Positions 44,722 through 53,520 of a stretch of DNA of 64,000 nt are shown here, piece after piece. The first letter of the stretch is position 1. Each line of letters opens with the position of its first letter. Origin of the DNA: Coniochaeta sp. PMI_546 (taxonomy: Eukaryota; Ascomycota; Sordariomycetes; Coniochaetales; Coniochaetaceae); NCBI GenBank assembly GCA_021432605.1, contig MU271148.1, positions 1,557,362 to 1,621,361 of the forward strand, given 5' to 3'. The position numbers and the translations under genes are program-made. The notes under the pieces are model-generated. The model ran no database searches. It saw only the letters and a list, made by a program, of their open reading frames with translations, and had not been told where the DNA came from.

Positions 44722-45558
44722 GGCAGTAGTGACTGACTGCCTCGCCCGAGTCGTGGTGTGGTCGACAAGGTGGACTTTCGATACCGGGATCGTTCAGAAG
44801 CTACAATTTTTTGGATTGACAGCTGGCCAGGGATCGCGGTCCGTCAATTGGCGGGTGGTCTGTGCACTAACTACAGAGGAAGTGAATCTTAATTGCAATT
44901 GGATCATTTCCCCCCATACCCCACATCTCCTCTGTCCTCTGTCTCCACCTCAAAGATTACCTTAGGTAGTGTAGATTTGGAGCTTCAATATCACATTGCT
45001 ATAGCAGCAAGCAAGCAATCTGCAGCTTCGACATCTGCTTAAGTCGTTATCAGTCCTCGCTTGGACAAGCGTGGCGCTGGTGCTTCTTGAGGCAGGAAGG
45101 TACAGACGAAGCCCATGATCGGCCAATGGTGAACGGCTTAGGTAAACCAGATCAGTCGACTTCTGCCGCAGCTTTGAAACGTCGTCGCGGCCCCTTTGTG
45201 ATCCACCAGAAGCGACTTCACGCTGTTGCAACATGGGCTGGTTTCGGACAAGGGCCTTCACAAAGCTCGGCGTCGCATAGATAATTAAGGTAAGGTAGAC
45301 GGTAGGAACGTTCTCTTGCCTCTCTATTTTTCTTCATTCTTTTCCTCCAGTGCGCTCCGATTTCTAGATACCCCTTTCCAGCAAGCCGTGCTTGTGTCTT
45401 CACGTCGCTCAGTTCTGCGATATACTTCAACACTCTTCTTCCATCAAAGATCATTTTGCGTTTCTTTTCACCTTGCGACGCAACTGAAGCGAAACATACC
45501 TCTTCGCGTCGTCTCTCAGTGCTCTTGTTGAAGCAGGCCCTCTACACAATATACCAAC
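44722..45558. other. Divergent promoter mrps5 / small membrane protein
   Basis: Holds both promoters. A copy of TACCTTAGGTAG lies at 44,958. A possible 5' UTR intron of the right-hand gene (45290-45350, GTAAGG...TCCAG) is seen but not provable. Confidence 0.5.
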
Positions 45559-45828
45559 ATGTCCGGTATCAGCATAATCGCGAAGGACGGCGGCCAATTC
45601 GGCTGGTTCGCCAAGATCGGAGCCACCCCCGAGGCCGTCAACGTCCTCAACGACCAGCCCGTGCTGTTCACCATCCTCATCGTCGTGCTGCTCGCCGTCA
45701 TCCTGCAGTGCCTGCTCATCTGGTACATTCACTTCGCCACCATGAAGCCTGAGCAGAAGAAGAAGAAGGAACCTAAGAAGGACGCCGCGAAGCCGCCTGC
45801 AAAGAAGTTACCATTTCTGAGGGCATGA
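45559..45828 (+). CDS. Small single-pass membrane protein with Lys-rich tail
   Basis: A single exon of 89 residues; I do not recognise the family. Residues 1-34 (MSGISIIAKDGGQFGWFAKI...NVLNDQP) are soluble. Residues 35-58 (VLFTILIVVLLAVILQCLLIW) form one clear transmembrane helix. Residues 62-89 are a strongly basic tail (MKPEQKKKKEPKKDAAKPPA). A positive C-terminal flank fits a type-III or tail-anchored orientation with the tail in the cytosol, for example in the ER. ATG 45559 has a good context (ACCAAC before the ATG), and a 5' UTR with pyrimidine-rich sequence precedes it. A size and layout like small subunits of ER or secretory complexes is suggestive only. Confidence 0.75.
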   Translation: MSGISIIAKDGGQFGWFAKIGATPEAVNVLNDQPVLFTILIVVLLAVILQCLLIWYIHFATMKPEQKKKKEPKKDAAKPPAKKLPFLRA

Positions 45829-46397
45829 GAAGGGATGCCCTACCGCTTGATGGAGTTATCTAGGGGGTTTGTGAATGGGTGGTGGTTGAGGCAGCCACAG
45901 ATGGCAGTGGGCTGACATGGGAGAGGAACGCGATGAGATAGACTCATGTGGCTGTGGATATGGATATGGACATATTGACGGAGAGGCTATGTGTGGAAAT
46001 CCTATGTCTTGCGGCGCATGATAGAGACCGTTGGGAACATCACAGGCTATGAGATGCGTTGACCGCTTTACGCTTGACCCTTCGGATAACCGCGTCCGGG
46101 TTTGCACGGAGGATGTCGTCGAATCTCCGTACAGTCAACGAAATTGGAGACAGGGGGGACCGCCACGGACGGCAGCACGAGAAATCGCTGCCTCCGGTGG
46201 CTTCATGTAGGCGGCTGATAGCAGACCGCTTCAAACTTCTAACAGAATACCACTTTGACCATTTGGCACTTATACGCACACTGTCTTCATCATAGAGTGC
46301 AAGAAAGCACGATCGCGGGGGACAAACTCTTCTGAATTTCCGAACAGACTCTGCATCGTTATGTTACAAGTCCGTCCCGACCGACACGGTCTGGCAG
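45829..46397. other. Intergenic, 0.57 kb
   Basis: 3' flank. Open frames exist on both strands at 46,040-46,295 but neither is recognisable. Confidence 0.45.
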
Positions 46398-46928
46398 TCA
46401 AGGCGGTATGATACGCACTAGTCTATATTTTGACTCAGCGGACCAGGCCGGGTCATTGGGATAAGGAATCCGATATCCGAAAAGCCAACGGCCACCTTCA
46501 ACCCCCACTAGAGCTCTGTAGCGATCCAGAACGACAGTATTCCAATCGCGGATGTCACGACAAACTCCAGCATTACCAACAGAATTGTGTGTATGAGCTG
46601 CAGTGGCAGGAATCGGAACCTGGGTCAGCCGCAGTGCTTCCCTGGGCGTGATATCATTGGACCACCGCTTCGCAGTTACGAGTTCTCGTCATGTTATCTG
46701 GTTATCCTATGTCCAGAAGGTACCTTGGACATAGTAGGCCAGTAAGCCAGCCCTGTCGCACTCAGGTGTTACCCCGCCCTGGAGAGCTGTGCTACCATGC
46801 TGCAGTCCTGGATTTGGTAGGTCGTCAGCTGGGCCTAGAACCTCGAAGCACATAAGCAGTGCTATATCGCTGTTCTTGGCGCAGGAAGCACCTCGTGCTT
46901 GGCATCTGCAAACCAACAATACAATCAT
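46398..46928 (-). CDS. Candidate multi-exon gene without its own ATG in the last exon; product unknown
   Basis: On the minus strand a frame is open from about 46,690 to the TGA at 46398-46400. It reads ...KRWSNDITPREALRLTQVP and later WNTVVLDRYRALVGVEGGRW...YPNDPAWSAESKYRLVRIIPP. It is about 90 residues long with balanced composition and tryptophans, but no ATG in frame. Upstream, ATG 46928 opens a second frame (MIVLLVCRCQARGASCAKNS...ECDRAGLLAYYVQ) that ends at 46707. A splice joining the two is possible (for example donor GTAACA near 46,775 with acceptor CGAAG near 46,668), but no choice is convincing. A further ATG frame at 47244-46933 lies just upstream. It could be a small secreted or unknown protein, or a decayed gene. 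Confidence 0.35.
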
Positions 46929-47396
46929 AGGATCAAGTCACACTGACACATTCCCTAGTGATAAGACAGACAAACGAAGCCTGTAACCAAGATGAGTTAG
47001 ACAAGCCAAGCGTTCGGAGAAGGAAGGAATGTGGAAGGCGTTTTCCTGAAAAGCTGCAGTCTGCCGTGGGTATATCTCGGTCTAGTCGCGGGATGTGGCT
47101 TTTGGACCCCTGCATCTCGACGCCTCCCAGCATACCGGAGTGTACATATATAGAACATGTCTCTATCCCAAAAGCCACAACTCTGTCGCCATATTTCAGC
47201 TGCTGCTGCCAAGCGATAAGGTCCAGATAAATATCCAAGACCATTCCCTCCTTTTGATCGGGTTGTGCCCTCCTTCATTCAGCCTCTGTTCGAGTCTATC
47301 AACCTACCAACCCGACTCTCATAGTCTCTCACTTACACCGAGACATACACACACAACAACAACACACAGCAACATCTGCGCCAAACCAGTCCAAAA
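46929..47396. other. Region upstream of the small gene at 47.4 kb
   Basis: The plus strand from about 47,260 is a CA/CT-rich leader (ACACACAACAACAACACAC) leading into the ATG at 47397. The minus strand carries a 103-codon ATG frame (47244-46933) that may belong to the candidate gene downstream of it. Confidence 0.4.
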
Positions 47397-47639
47397 ATGC
47401 CGTCCTCATCGATGTGCCCATGCGACGCATGCTTCAACTCTCCTTACCCAACCCAACAAAGCATCCAGGCAAAGACCGAGTCGCAGAGAAAATCCTACGT
47501 CGTCCACATCCCGACCCACCTGCCGTCATTCCTCTCGTCCCGCAAGCTAAAGCTATCACGGACGGCTAGCATAGCCAGCACCACGTCGAGTATGGTCGGA
47601 CTACGGGGTGCCGCGCAGCCTATAGCTACTACTGACTGA
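47397..47639 (+). CDS. Small hypothetical protein, 80 residues
   Basis: ATG 47397 follows a typical fungal leader (ACAACAACACACAGCAAC...AAAA before the ATG). The frame gives MPSSSMCPCDACFNSPYPTQ, with a CxxC-type cluster (C7, C9, C12), then KSYVVHIPTHLPSFLSSRKLKL and a Ser/Thr-rich end. No family recognised. The good start context and leader favour a real transcript, while the short length and lack of homology argue for caution. Confidence 0.45.
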   Translation: MPSSSMCPCDACFNSPYPTQQSIQAKTESQRKSYVVHIPTHLPSFLSSRKLKLSRTASIASTTSSMVGLRGAAQPIATTD

Positions 47640-47783
47640 GGTGCAACAACTACAACAGAAAGAAAAGGTTGTAGCTACCTCAGCAGCCGTGATGGCAAAA
47701 TTCCGAGGTGAATCCGAGACAAACCCGAAGCAGAAAGTCGAATTTTTTTTAAAGTTTCTGGTTCGCGACGACGGGATGACGAA

Positions 47784-48203
47784 ATGACGACGGAAGAAAC
47801 CCAATGGTACCTATTGCCGTACTTCCCCGGAGATAACCCGTCGAAGGTCGCAGACTTCGGCTCGGATTTCCTTACCTGTTCTCTTTACCCTTGGGGAACT
47901 GCTTACCTGCACGGGGTCCAACGTTTTCATCTTGTGCTGGTGGCCTGGGGACCGGACTTCATGATGCGCCGCGGAAGCAATACCTGGAAGAAAGGTTCTA
48001 TCTCGAGCCGAGGAGGTCCGAAAGATGATGAAAAGCAATCTTCGAAAGGAGGTTCCGATGGGAGGAGGACCGGAGGACGGCCCTTGATGGACGCCAGGCG
48101 CGTGTCGTTGTTGACCGCTGCTCTCGGTCCTTCGAGGCAGGATGATAGCATCCAATCCCATCATGAGGATGAGCCTGCATCAGCTGGATGCAGGTCAAAG
48201 TAG
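47784..48203 (+). CDS. Doubtful ORF, 139 residues
   Basis: An ATG-started frame beginning MTTEETQWYLLPYFPGDNPS and ending in a charged, Gly/Arg/Ser-rich half. The N-terminal part has plausible composition. The minus strand over the same interval is open too (48164-47811), so the openness may only reflect base composition. No family recognised. Confidence 0.2.
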   Translation: MTTEETQWYLLPYFPGDNPSKVADFGSDFLTCSLYPWGTAYLHGVQRFHLVLVAWGPDFMMRRGSNTWKKGSISSRGGPKDDEKQSSKGGSDGRRTGGRPLMDARRVSLLTAALGPSRQDDSIQSHHEDEPASAGCRSK

Positions 48204-48792
48204 GGGAGCAATGTTCCTTTGGTTTGGTTTCTGCAGTCTTGAGCCTGGACTCTTTGGGTTGCATAGCTTGGCGTTCGGGTGATATCCTGGGTTGTTTTGG
48301 ATATTGAAAAGCTAGTTGTTAAACGGGCGATAAATAGCTTTATCAAGATTGCTACGGCAGTGCTGTAGCTCAAGATACAGACCTGGAAGGTCTAAAAAGA
48401 CACCATCTTGCAAACTTCTTCATCGGCGCTATACCCGTGACAAAGACATGTAGCATGTGGCTGCCGGGATCCTGTCGATGTTCAACGCGCAACTGATTCT
48501 CATTCCAACGGGAGTCTAAATATCCCGTCCAAACCGTACTTACACACATGCATGATGAGAACACCCTCGTTGCAGGGATGTCGTGGTTAAGGTATTGTAA
48601 CACAAAGCGAAAAGCCGTAGAAACCACCAGTCTATACCCATAACCGCGAACCGGCGCTCAACGCTTCGCTTCAAATTCCCAGACTGAACTCGACACCAAC
48701 GTCGATATCACGAGCTAAAAGAGAGCAGAAACAACAAGTTAGACAAAAACTACCACGAGCCAAGAAGGCGAAGAGAGGTTTTGATCGACCCG
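48204..48792. other. Intergenic, lsc2 3' flank
   Basis: 3' UTR and spacer. No feature recognised. Confidence 0.55.
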
Positions 48793-50284
48793 TCACAAGT
48801 TCAAGGCGTTATATTCGGGGGAATCGGCGTCAAACTTACCCATCTTGACGACCTTGGACAGCTGCACCGCCTTCTCGGCCGCGCTCTGCAGGTCGTCGAT
48901 CGAGAAGATCTTCATGCCGCTGTCGCTGATGAGCTCGCGCGCCTGCTCCATGTTGGTGCCCTGCAGCCGGGCAATGATGGGGATCTTGAGGTTGAGCGCC
49001 GCGGCCGTGTTGATGAGGCCGTGCGCGATGGCGTCGCACCGCACGATGCCGCCAAAGATGTTGACGAAGATGGCGGTGACCTTGGGGTCGCTCGTGATGA
49101 GCTCGAAGGCCTCCTTGATGGCGGCAGGGGTAGCACCGCCGCCGACGTCGAGGAAGTTGGCCGGCTGGCCGCCGTTGAGCTTGATGATGTCCATGGTCGC
49201 CATGGCGAGACCGGCGCCGTTGACCAGGCAGCCGATGTCGCCGTCGAGCTTGATGAAGTTGAGACCCGACTGGGCGGCGCGGACCTCGTCGGCGTCCTCC
49301 TGTGTGGTGTCGCGCATGGCGAAGATCTCCTTCTGGCGGAACTCGGCGTTGTCGTCGAAGCCGAACTTGGCGTCCATGCACATAACCTTGTGGTCCGAGG
49401 TCTCGGACAGGGGGTTGATCTCGACCTGGGTCATGTCCTTGTCGATGAAGATCTTGTACAGCTTCTGGATGGTGTCCTTGGCCTCCTCGATGCACTGCTC
49501 GCTGAAGCCGAGGCTGGTAGCGATCTTGCGGGCGACTTCGTCCGTGACTCCAGTGTTGATGTCGATGTAGGTGGTGGTAATGGCATCAGGGTTCTCCTTG
49601 GCGACGCCTTCGATGTCCATGCCGCCCTGCGGCGAGGAGACGATGACGGGTCCCTGGCTGGCGCGGTCCATGAGGACGGCGAGGTAGAACTCGCGGCGGG
49701 CGAACTTGCGCTCGCAAATGTAGACGGCGTTGCAGAGACGGCCTTGAGCTCCGGTCTGCTTGGTGATGAGCTTGTGGCCGATCATCTGCTCGGCGAACAT
49801 CTTGGCCTCGGTGGGGGAATAGATGACACGGACGCCTCCCTTCAGGCCGTTATCGAATGTGCCCTTTCCGCGACCACCAGCGAGAACCTGTGCCTTTATC
49901 ACCATATCATCGCAGCCGATTTGTTTCGCGACGGCCTCGGCCTCGGCGGCTGTCTTTGCGACAGCGCCCTTGGGGACGTCGATGCCATACTGTTTTGACA
50001 AGAGTCAATAAGCTGTCACTTCATCGGGAATTGAGGAGATGGGGGTTTACCTTTCGGAGCAGATCAGCAGAGAGGTACTCATGAATGCTGAGAGCTCTCC
50101 TTTGTTGGGCAATGCCGGGGACTCTAATAATTGGGGACACCTGGATGGTCGAGTCAGTTTCGACGTCTCAGGAGCTGAAGCCGCATAAAAATGTTATCAA
50201 GGCCAATTCATCCAGTGTTTTTGACTTTACCTTGGGGGCAGCAAAGGCCGAAGCCAATGCGCGACTGCGACCTAGCCTGAACAT
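48793..50284 (-). CDS. lsc2: Succinyl-CoA ligase beta subunit, mitochondrial
   Basis: A TCA-cycle enzyme subunit that, with the alpha subunit, converts succinyl-CoA to succinate with nucleotide phosphorylation in the matrix. Three exons, 50284-50231, 50140-50051 and 49989-48793, give 446 residues, the expected length. Exon 1 ([18 protein letters not shown]) is the matrix-targeting sequence. Exon 2 codes [13 protein letters not shown], the conserved start of the mature protein, and exon 3 continues YGIDVPKG. The ATP-grasp domain shows [22 protein letters not shown] and QVEINPL. The CoA-ligase part shows [28 protein letters not shown] and [13 protein letters not shown]. The frame and all three splice junctions agree with the family. 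ADP or GDP specificity cannot be read here. Confidence 0.95.
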
Positions 50285-51458
50285 TGTGTAGGAGACGGCT
50301 TCAGTTGTTCAGCCGGAGATGTTGATGATATCGATCTTGAAGATATCGAAAAGCTCTCGTCGTCGCTGGTTTCAATCTGGATTTCTTGTCGGGGAAATGA
50401 CGCCCCGTTTGGGACCAGTAGGGGGAGGAACGATTCGCGGCATCTACCGGGCCAATTGCCTGCCTCGTTGGCCCGAAAAACTCCGTTTACCGTTTACCGG
50501 TTTCAGCTTGGTCCGTGCAGCTACACGAGCAGGTACCTTGTCAGCTCCATCTCAGCTTTGCAGCTTTCGATCAACAACTCTACAACCCAATAATATCCTC
50601 GTATGTAGGTACTACAGTATCTTTGTATGCTCTCCAGGCTTTCCGCTGCATCGGTCATGTCGTGGGTGAGGCTATAGAGGAGGACAAGTGTCTTGGCCAT
50701 TTCTTGCCTTCTTTCTCGGCAGCGATGTCCAGAATCCCCTGCAAACGCAGGACAGCCCAGCTTAACGCGCTTGAATTGTAAGCTGTTGCTGGCCTCATCA
50801 AGCTGATGGGAGCTGCCGGAGATCACACTTGTTGTGCCACCTACTCTATCTCCTTCCTTTGAACGATATAGCACCACAGCATTGTAGGATGCTCATCTTC
50901 GCCTGTCCACACTATTCACGTATTCGTATGCGCAGATCTGGGAGTGACAACCTTTGCTGATCTACAATATGCGGGGTACCGGTTCGCACTGGAGGTCTGT
51001 CACAACTCGCACTTGGATGCCATCCTTTTGAAATCCGAGAAGAAGCCAAAGGAGAGAATCTATCTCCTGGAGTTATACTTGGACATGTCGCTGTCTTCAC
51101 GGAGACAGGTGATTGGTTGGCTGAGTAGCGTCACCTTGAACTGTGCCGGTTTGATGCATCTTGGTGCACATCTGCGGAGAAGGTGGAGCTCAGAGAAGCC
51201 GAGAAGCATGTGCTTCCAGAATATCCTCATGTAGTTTACGTTAGGTGAAGCCTTCCACAGGCCTCAAATACTTGTGCTGTGAATATTTTGTCCTGCTGGT
51301 CAGTCATAAGGAACTAGTGTCCTCTACATCCTCGATCGGACATCGAGATATTCTCAGTCATTCTACCCCGTCAGTTTCATTCTTTGTAAGTCCGGACTGG
51401 AAGCTCCAGATAGCACTTGCAGCAGTAGGCCAGACGCTCGACGCAGGTTCGAGAGACC
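50285..51458. other. Divergent region lsc2 / P450
   Basis: A minus-strand frame at 50521-50877 has some helical, protein-like content (ESLESIQRYCSTYIRGYYWV) but lacks an ATG at its start and any family match, so I do not call it a gene. The rest looks like promoter. Confidence 0.4.
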
Positions 51459-53131
51459 ATGTTTTCAGCTCTCTTCGCCCTCGGGCCCCTATATACGAGT
51501 GTCATCGTCTTAACCTTTCTTGCTGTCTATTATGCCGTCAAGAAGGCTGTTGTGACCCGTCAGGTCTTGAGGACAGGCGGTATCCGTTCTCCTGTTCTCG
51601 CAACGAACCCCCTATTCGGTCAGTCCTATGCCCCTTTTTGCACGTCATTTGCTTACCCTCTTCTCAGGTCTTCGCTTCTTCGCAGATGCCGGATGGAGCC
51701 AAGTAAACAACAGGCTCCTCGACTACTATAACCGCCAATACAGATGGGCGACTGCCGAGTGTCCCAACTGCGTGGAGCTCTCCTTCACCGGCCGCATCAG
51801 GTTCTTGATGACTCGGGAGCCGGAGCACATCAAGACCGTTCTGACGAGCAAGTTCGCCGACTTTGGAAAAGGCGCCCAGTTCCACGACGCATGGGCTCCC
51901 TTCCTCGGCGACAGCATCTTCACCACAGACGGCCAGCTATGGCAGAACAGCAGGAGCCTGATCCGCCCAATGTTCATCAAAGACAAGGTCCGCGACCTTG
52001 AAATCTTTGATCGATGGGCCGGTACCCTCATCAGCAAGCTCCCCCCTGCAGGCCAAACAGTTGACATTTCAGACCTTTTCTATCGTATGACTCTCGACGT
52101 GACAACAGACTACCTGCTAGGAGCAAGCGTAAACAGTCTCGACGACCCAAAGTCCGAGTTCGCGCGTGCCTTCAACGAAGTCCAACGCATCCAGATGATG
52201 ATCACCATCCTCGCACCCATGAACGCCCTGATCCCCAAATGGCGGTACAACCGCGGCATCAAGGTCCTCGAGCAGTTCATGGCGCCCTACATCAAGCACA
52301 CCCTTTCCCTATCACCCGACGAGCTCGAGAAGCTCTCCAAGAACGACAAGCACTTCACCTTCCTGCACAACATCGCCCGCTCCACGCGGGACCCAAAGGT
52401 CATCCGCGACCAGATCATGGCCGTCCTGATTGCCGGGCGCGACACCACCGCCGCCACCCTATCCTGGACCATCTACGAGCTCTCCAACTACCCCGAGGTA
52501 GTTGGCAAGCTCCGTAACGAGATCTTGGCCACCGTCGGCCCGTCCCGCATGCCGACCTACGAAGACCTCAAGAACATGCCCTACCTCACGCACACGCTCA
52601 ACGAGACCCTGAGACTCTACCCGGCCGTGCCCTACAACATCCGCGCCGCGTTGGAGGACACCACCCTGCCGGGCCTGCCGGGCCAGCCAGACATCGGGGT
52701 GAGGAAGAACGACGTGGTGGTCTACAGCTCCCTCGCCATGCAGCGACGGAAGGACCTCTACCCGCCGCCGTCCGAGAAGTTCGCCGATTCGGCCATTTTT
52801 AGTCCCGAGCGGTGGGACTACTGGACCCCCCGGCCGTGGACGTATGTCCCCTTCAACGGCGGGCCGCGCATCTGTGTGGGGCAGAATTTTGCCATGACTG
52901 AGATGGCATTCTGTTGTAAGTCTTTCTGCCCGTGCCTCTTTCATGGCTACGATGTAGAATGGCGATGGCTGACCTTTGATGTCTGTAGTGGTGCGGATTC
53001 TGCAGAAATACGAGAGGATTGAATATAGGGGTGACTGGCATGCGCAGTACCACAAGGCTGAGATTGTAGGGGCGCCAGGACATGGGGTCCCTGTTGCGTT
53101 TTATGAGGCTCAGTACGGTGAAGTTGCTTGA
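51459..53131 (+). CDS. Cytochrome P450, CYP52-type (fatty acid / alkane hydroxylase class)
   Basis: Three exons, 51459-51618, 51668-52915 and 52989-53131, give 516 residues. A hydrophobic N-terminal anchor (residues about 8-27) fits ER membrane insertion. Motifs are the I-helix AGRDTTAATLSW with the RDTT variant typical of CYP52/CYP539, the K-helix ETLR, and the heme loop FNGGPRICVGQNFAMTE with Cys456. The sequence before the heme (DYWTPRPWTYVPFNGGPR) and the EFARAFNEVQ block are also CYP52-like. Known members omega-hydroxylate n-alkanes and fatty acids, and the substrate here is inferred. There are no tailoring genes around it, so it does not look like part of a secondary-metabolite cluster. 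Confidence 0.93.
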
Positions 53132-53520
53132 GTCATGTTAAAGGATGAATGATGTTATGCTGTTCTTCCTTTCAAGGTATGGAGGTATTGGAGTTTGCGT
53201 CTAAATTGCAAGCTGACAGCGAATCTTCTTGCGAGGCTGCTGGACACGACATGAGATTGCATATTGTATATGTCATCGAACATATTCTATCACAGCAGCG
53301 TTCTTGAAAGTATTTCAATTTTATCGTACTTATGTACATAGTGCAGTCGCCGCCGCAGTAACTCAGGGTCACCGACCTGGTATCAGAAAGGACGGAACCG
53401 TCATCGTCCATCTTTCACACGTTTTCGCCTGCCTGTAGCCCCAGCGCCATAACTCCATGCTCTTGAGCAATCGAACTTTCACAAATCGACGAATCCTGTG
53501 TCGCGCAAGACTAGTGAAGC
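53132..53520. other. Convergent 3' flanks of P450 and sec6
   Basis: Nothing recognised beyond 3' UTR sequence. Confidence 0.55.

Noticed and set aside
46600-46680. tRNA-like sequence on the minus strand
   Set aside because: A 7-bp acceptor-like stem can be drawn, but the putative T-loop lacks GTTCRANYC, and the same bases form part of an open protein frame.
48781-49998. 405-codon plus-strand frame
   Set aside because: Antisense shadow of the succinyl-CoA ligase beta gene, with the same repetitive Leu/Val/Asp composition.
50521-50877. 118-codon minus-strand frame
   Set aside because: It starts at GTG, no ATG precedes it in frame, and there is no family match. The helical content alone is insufficient.
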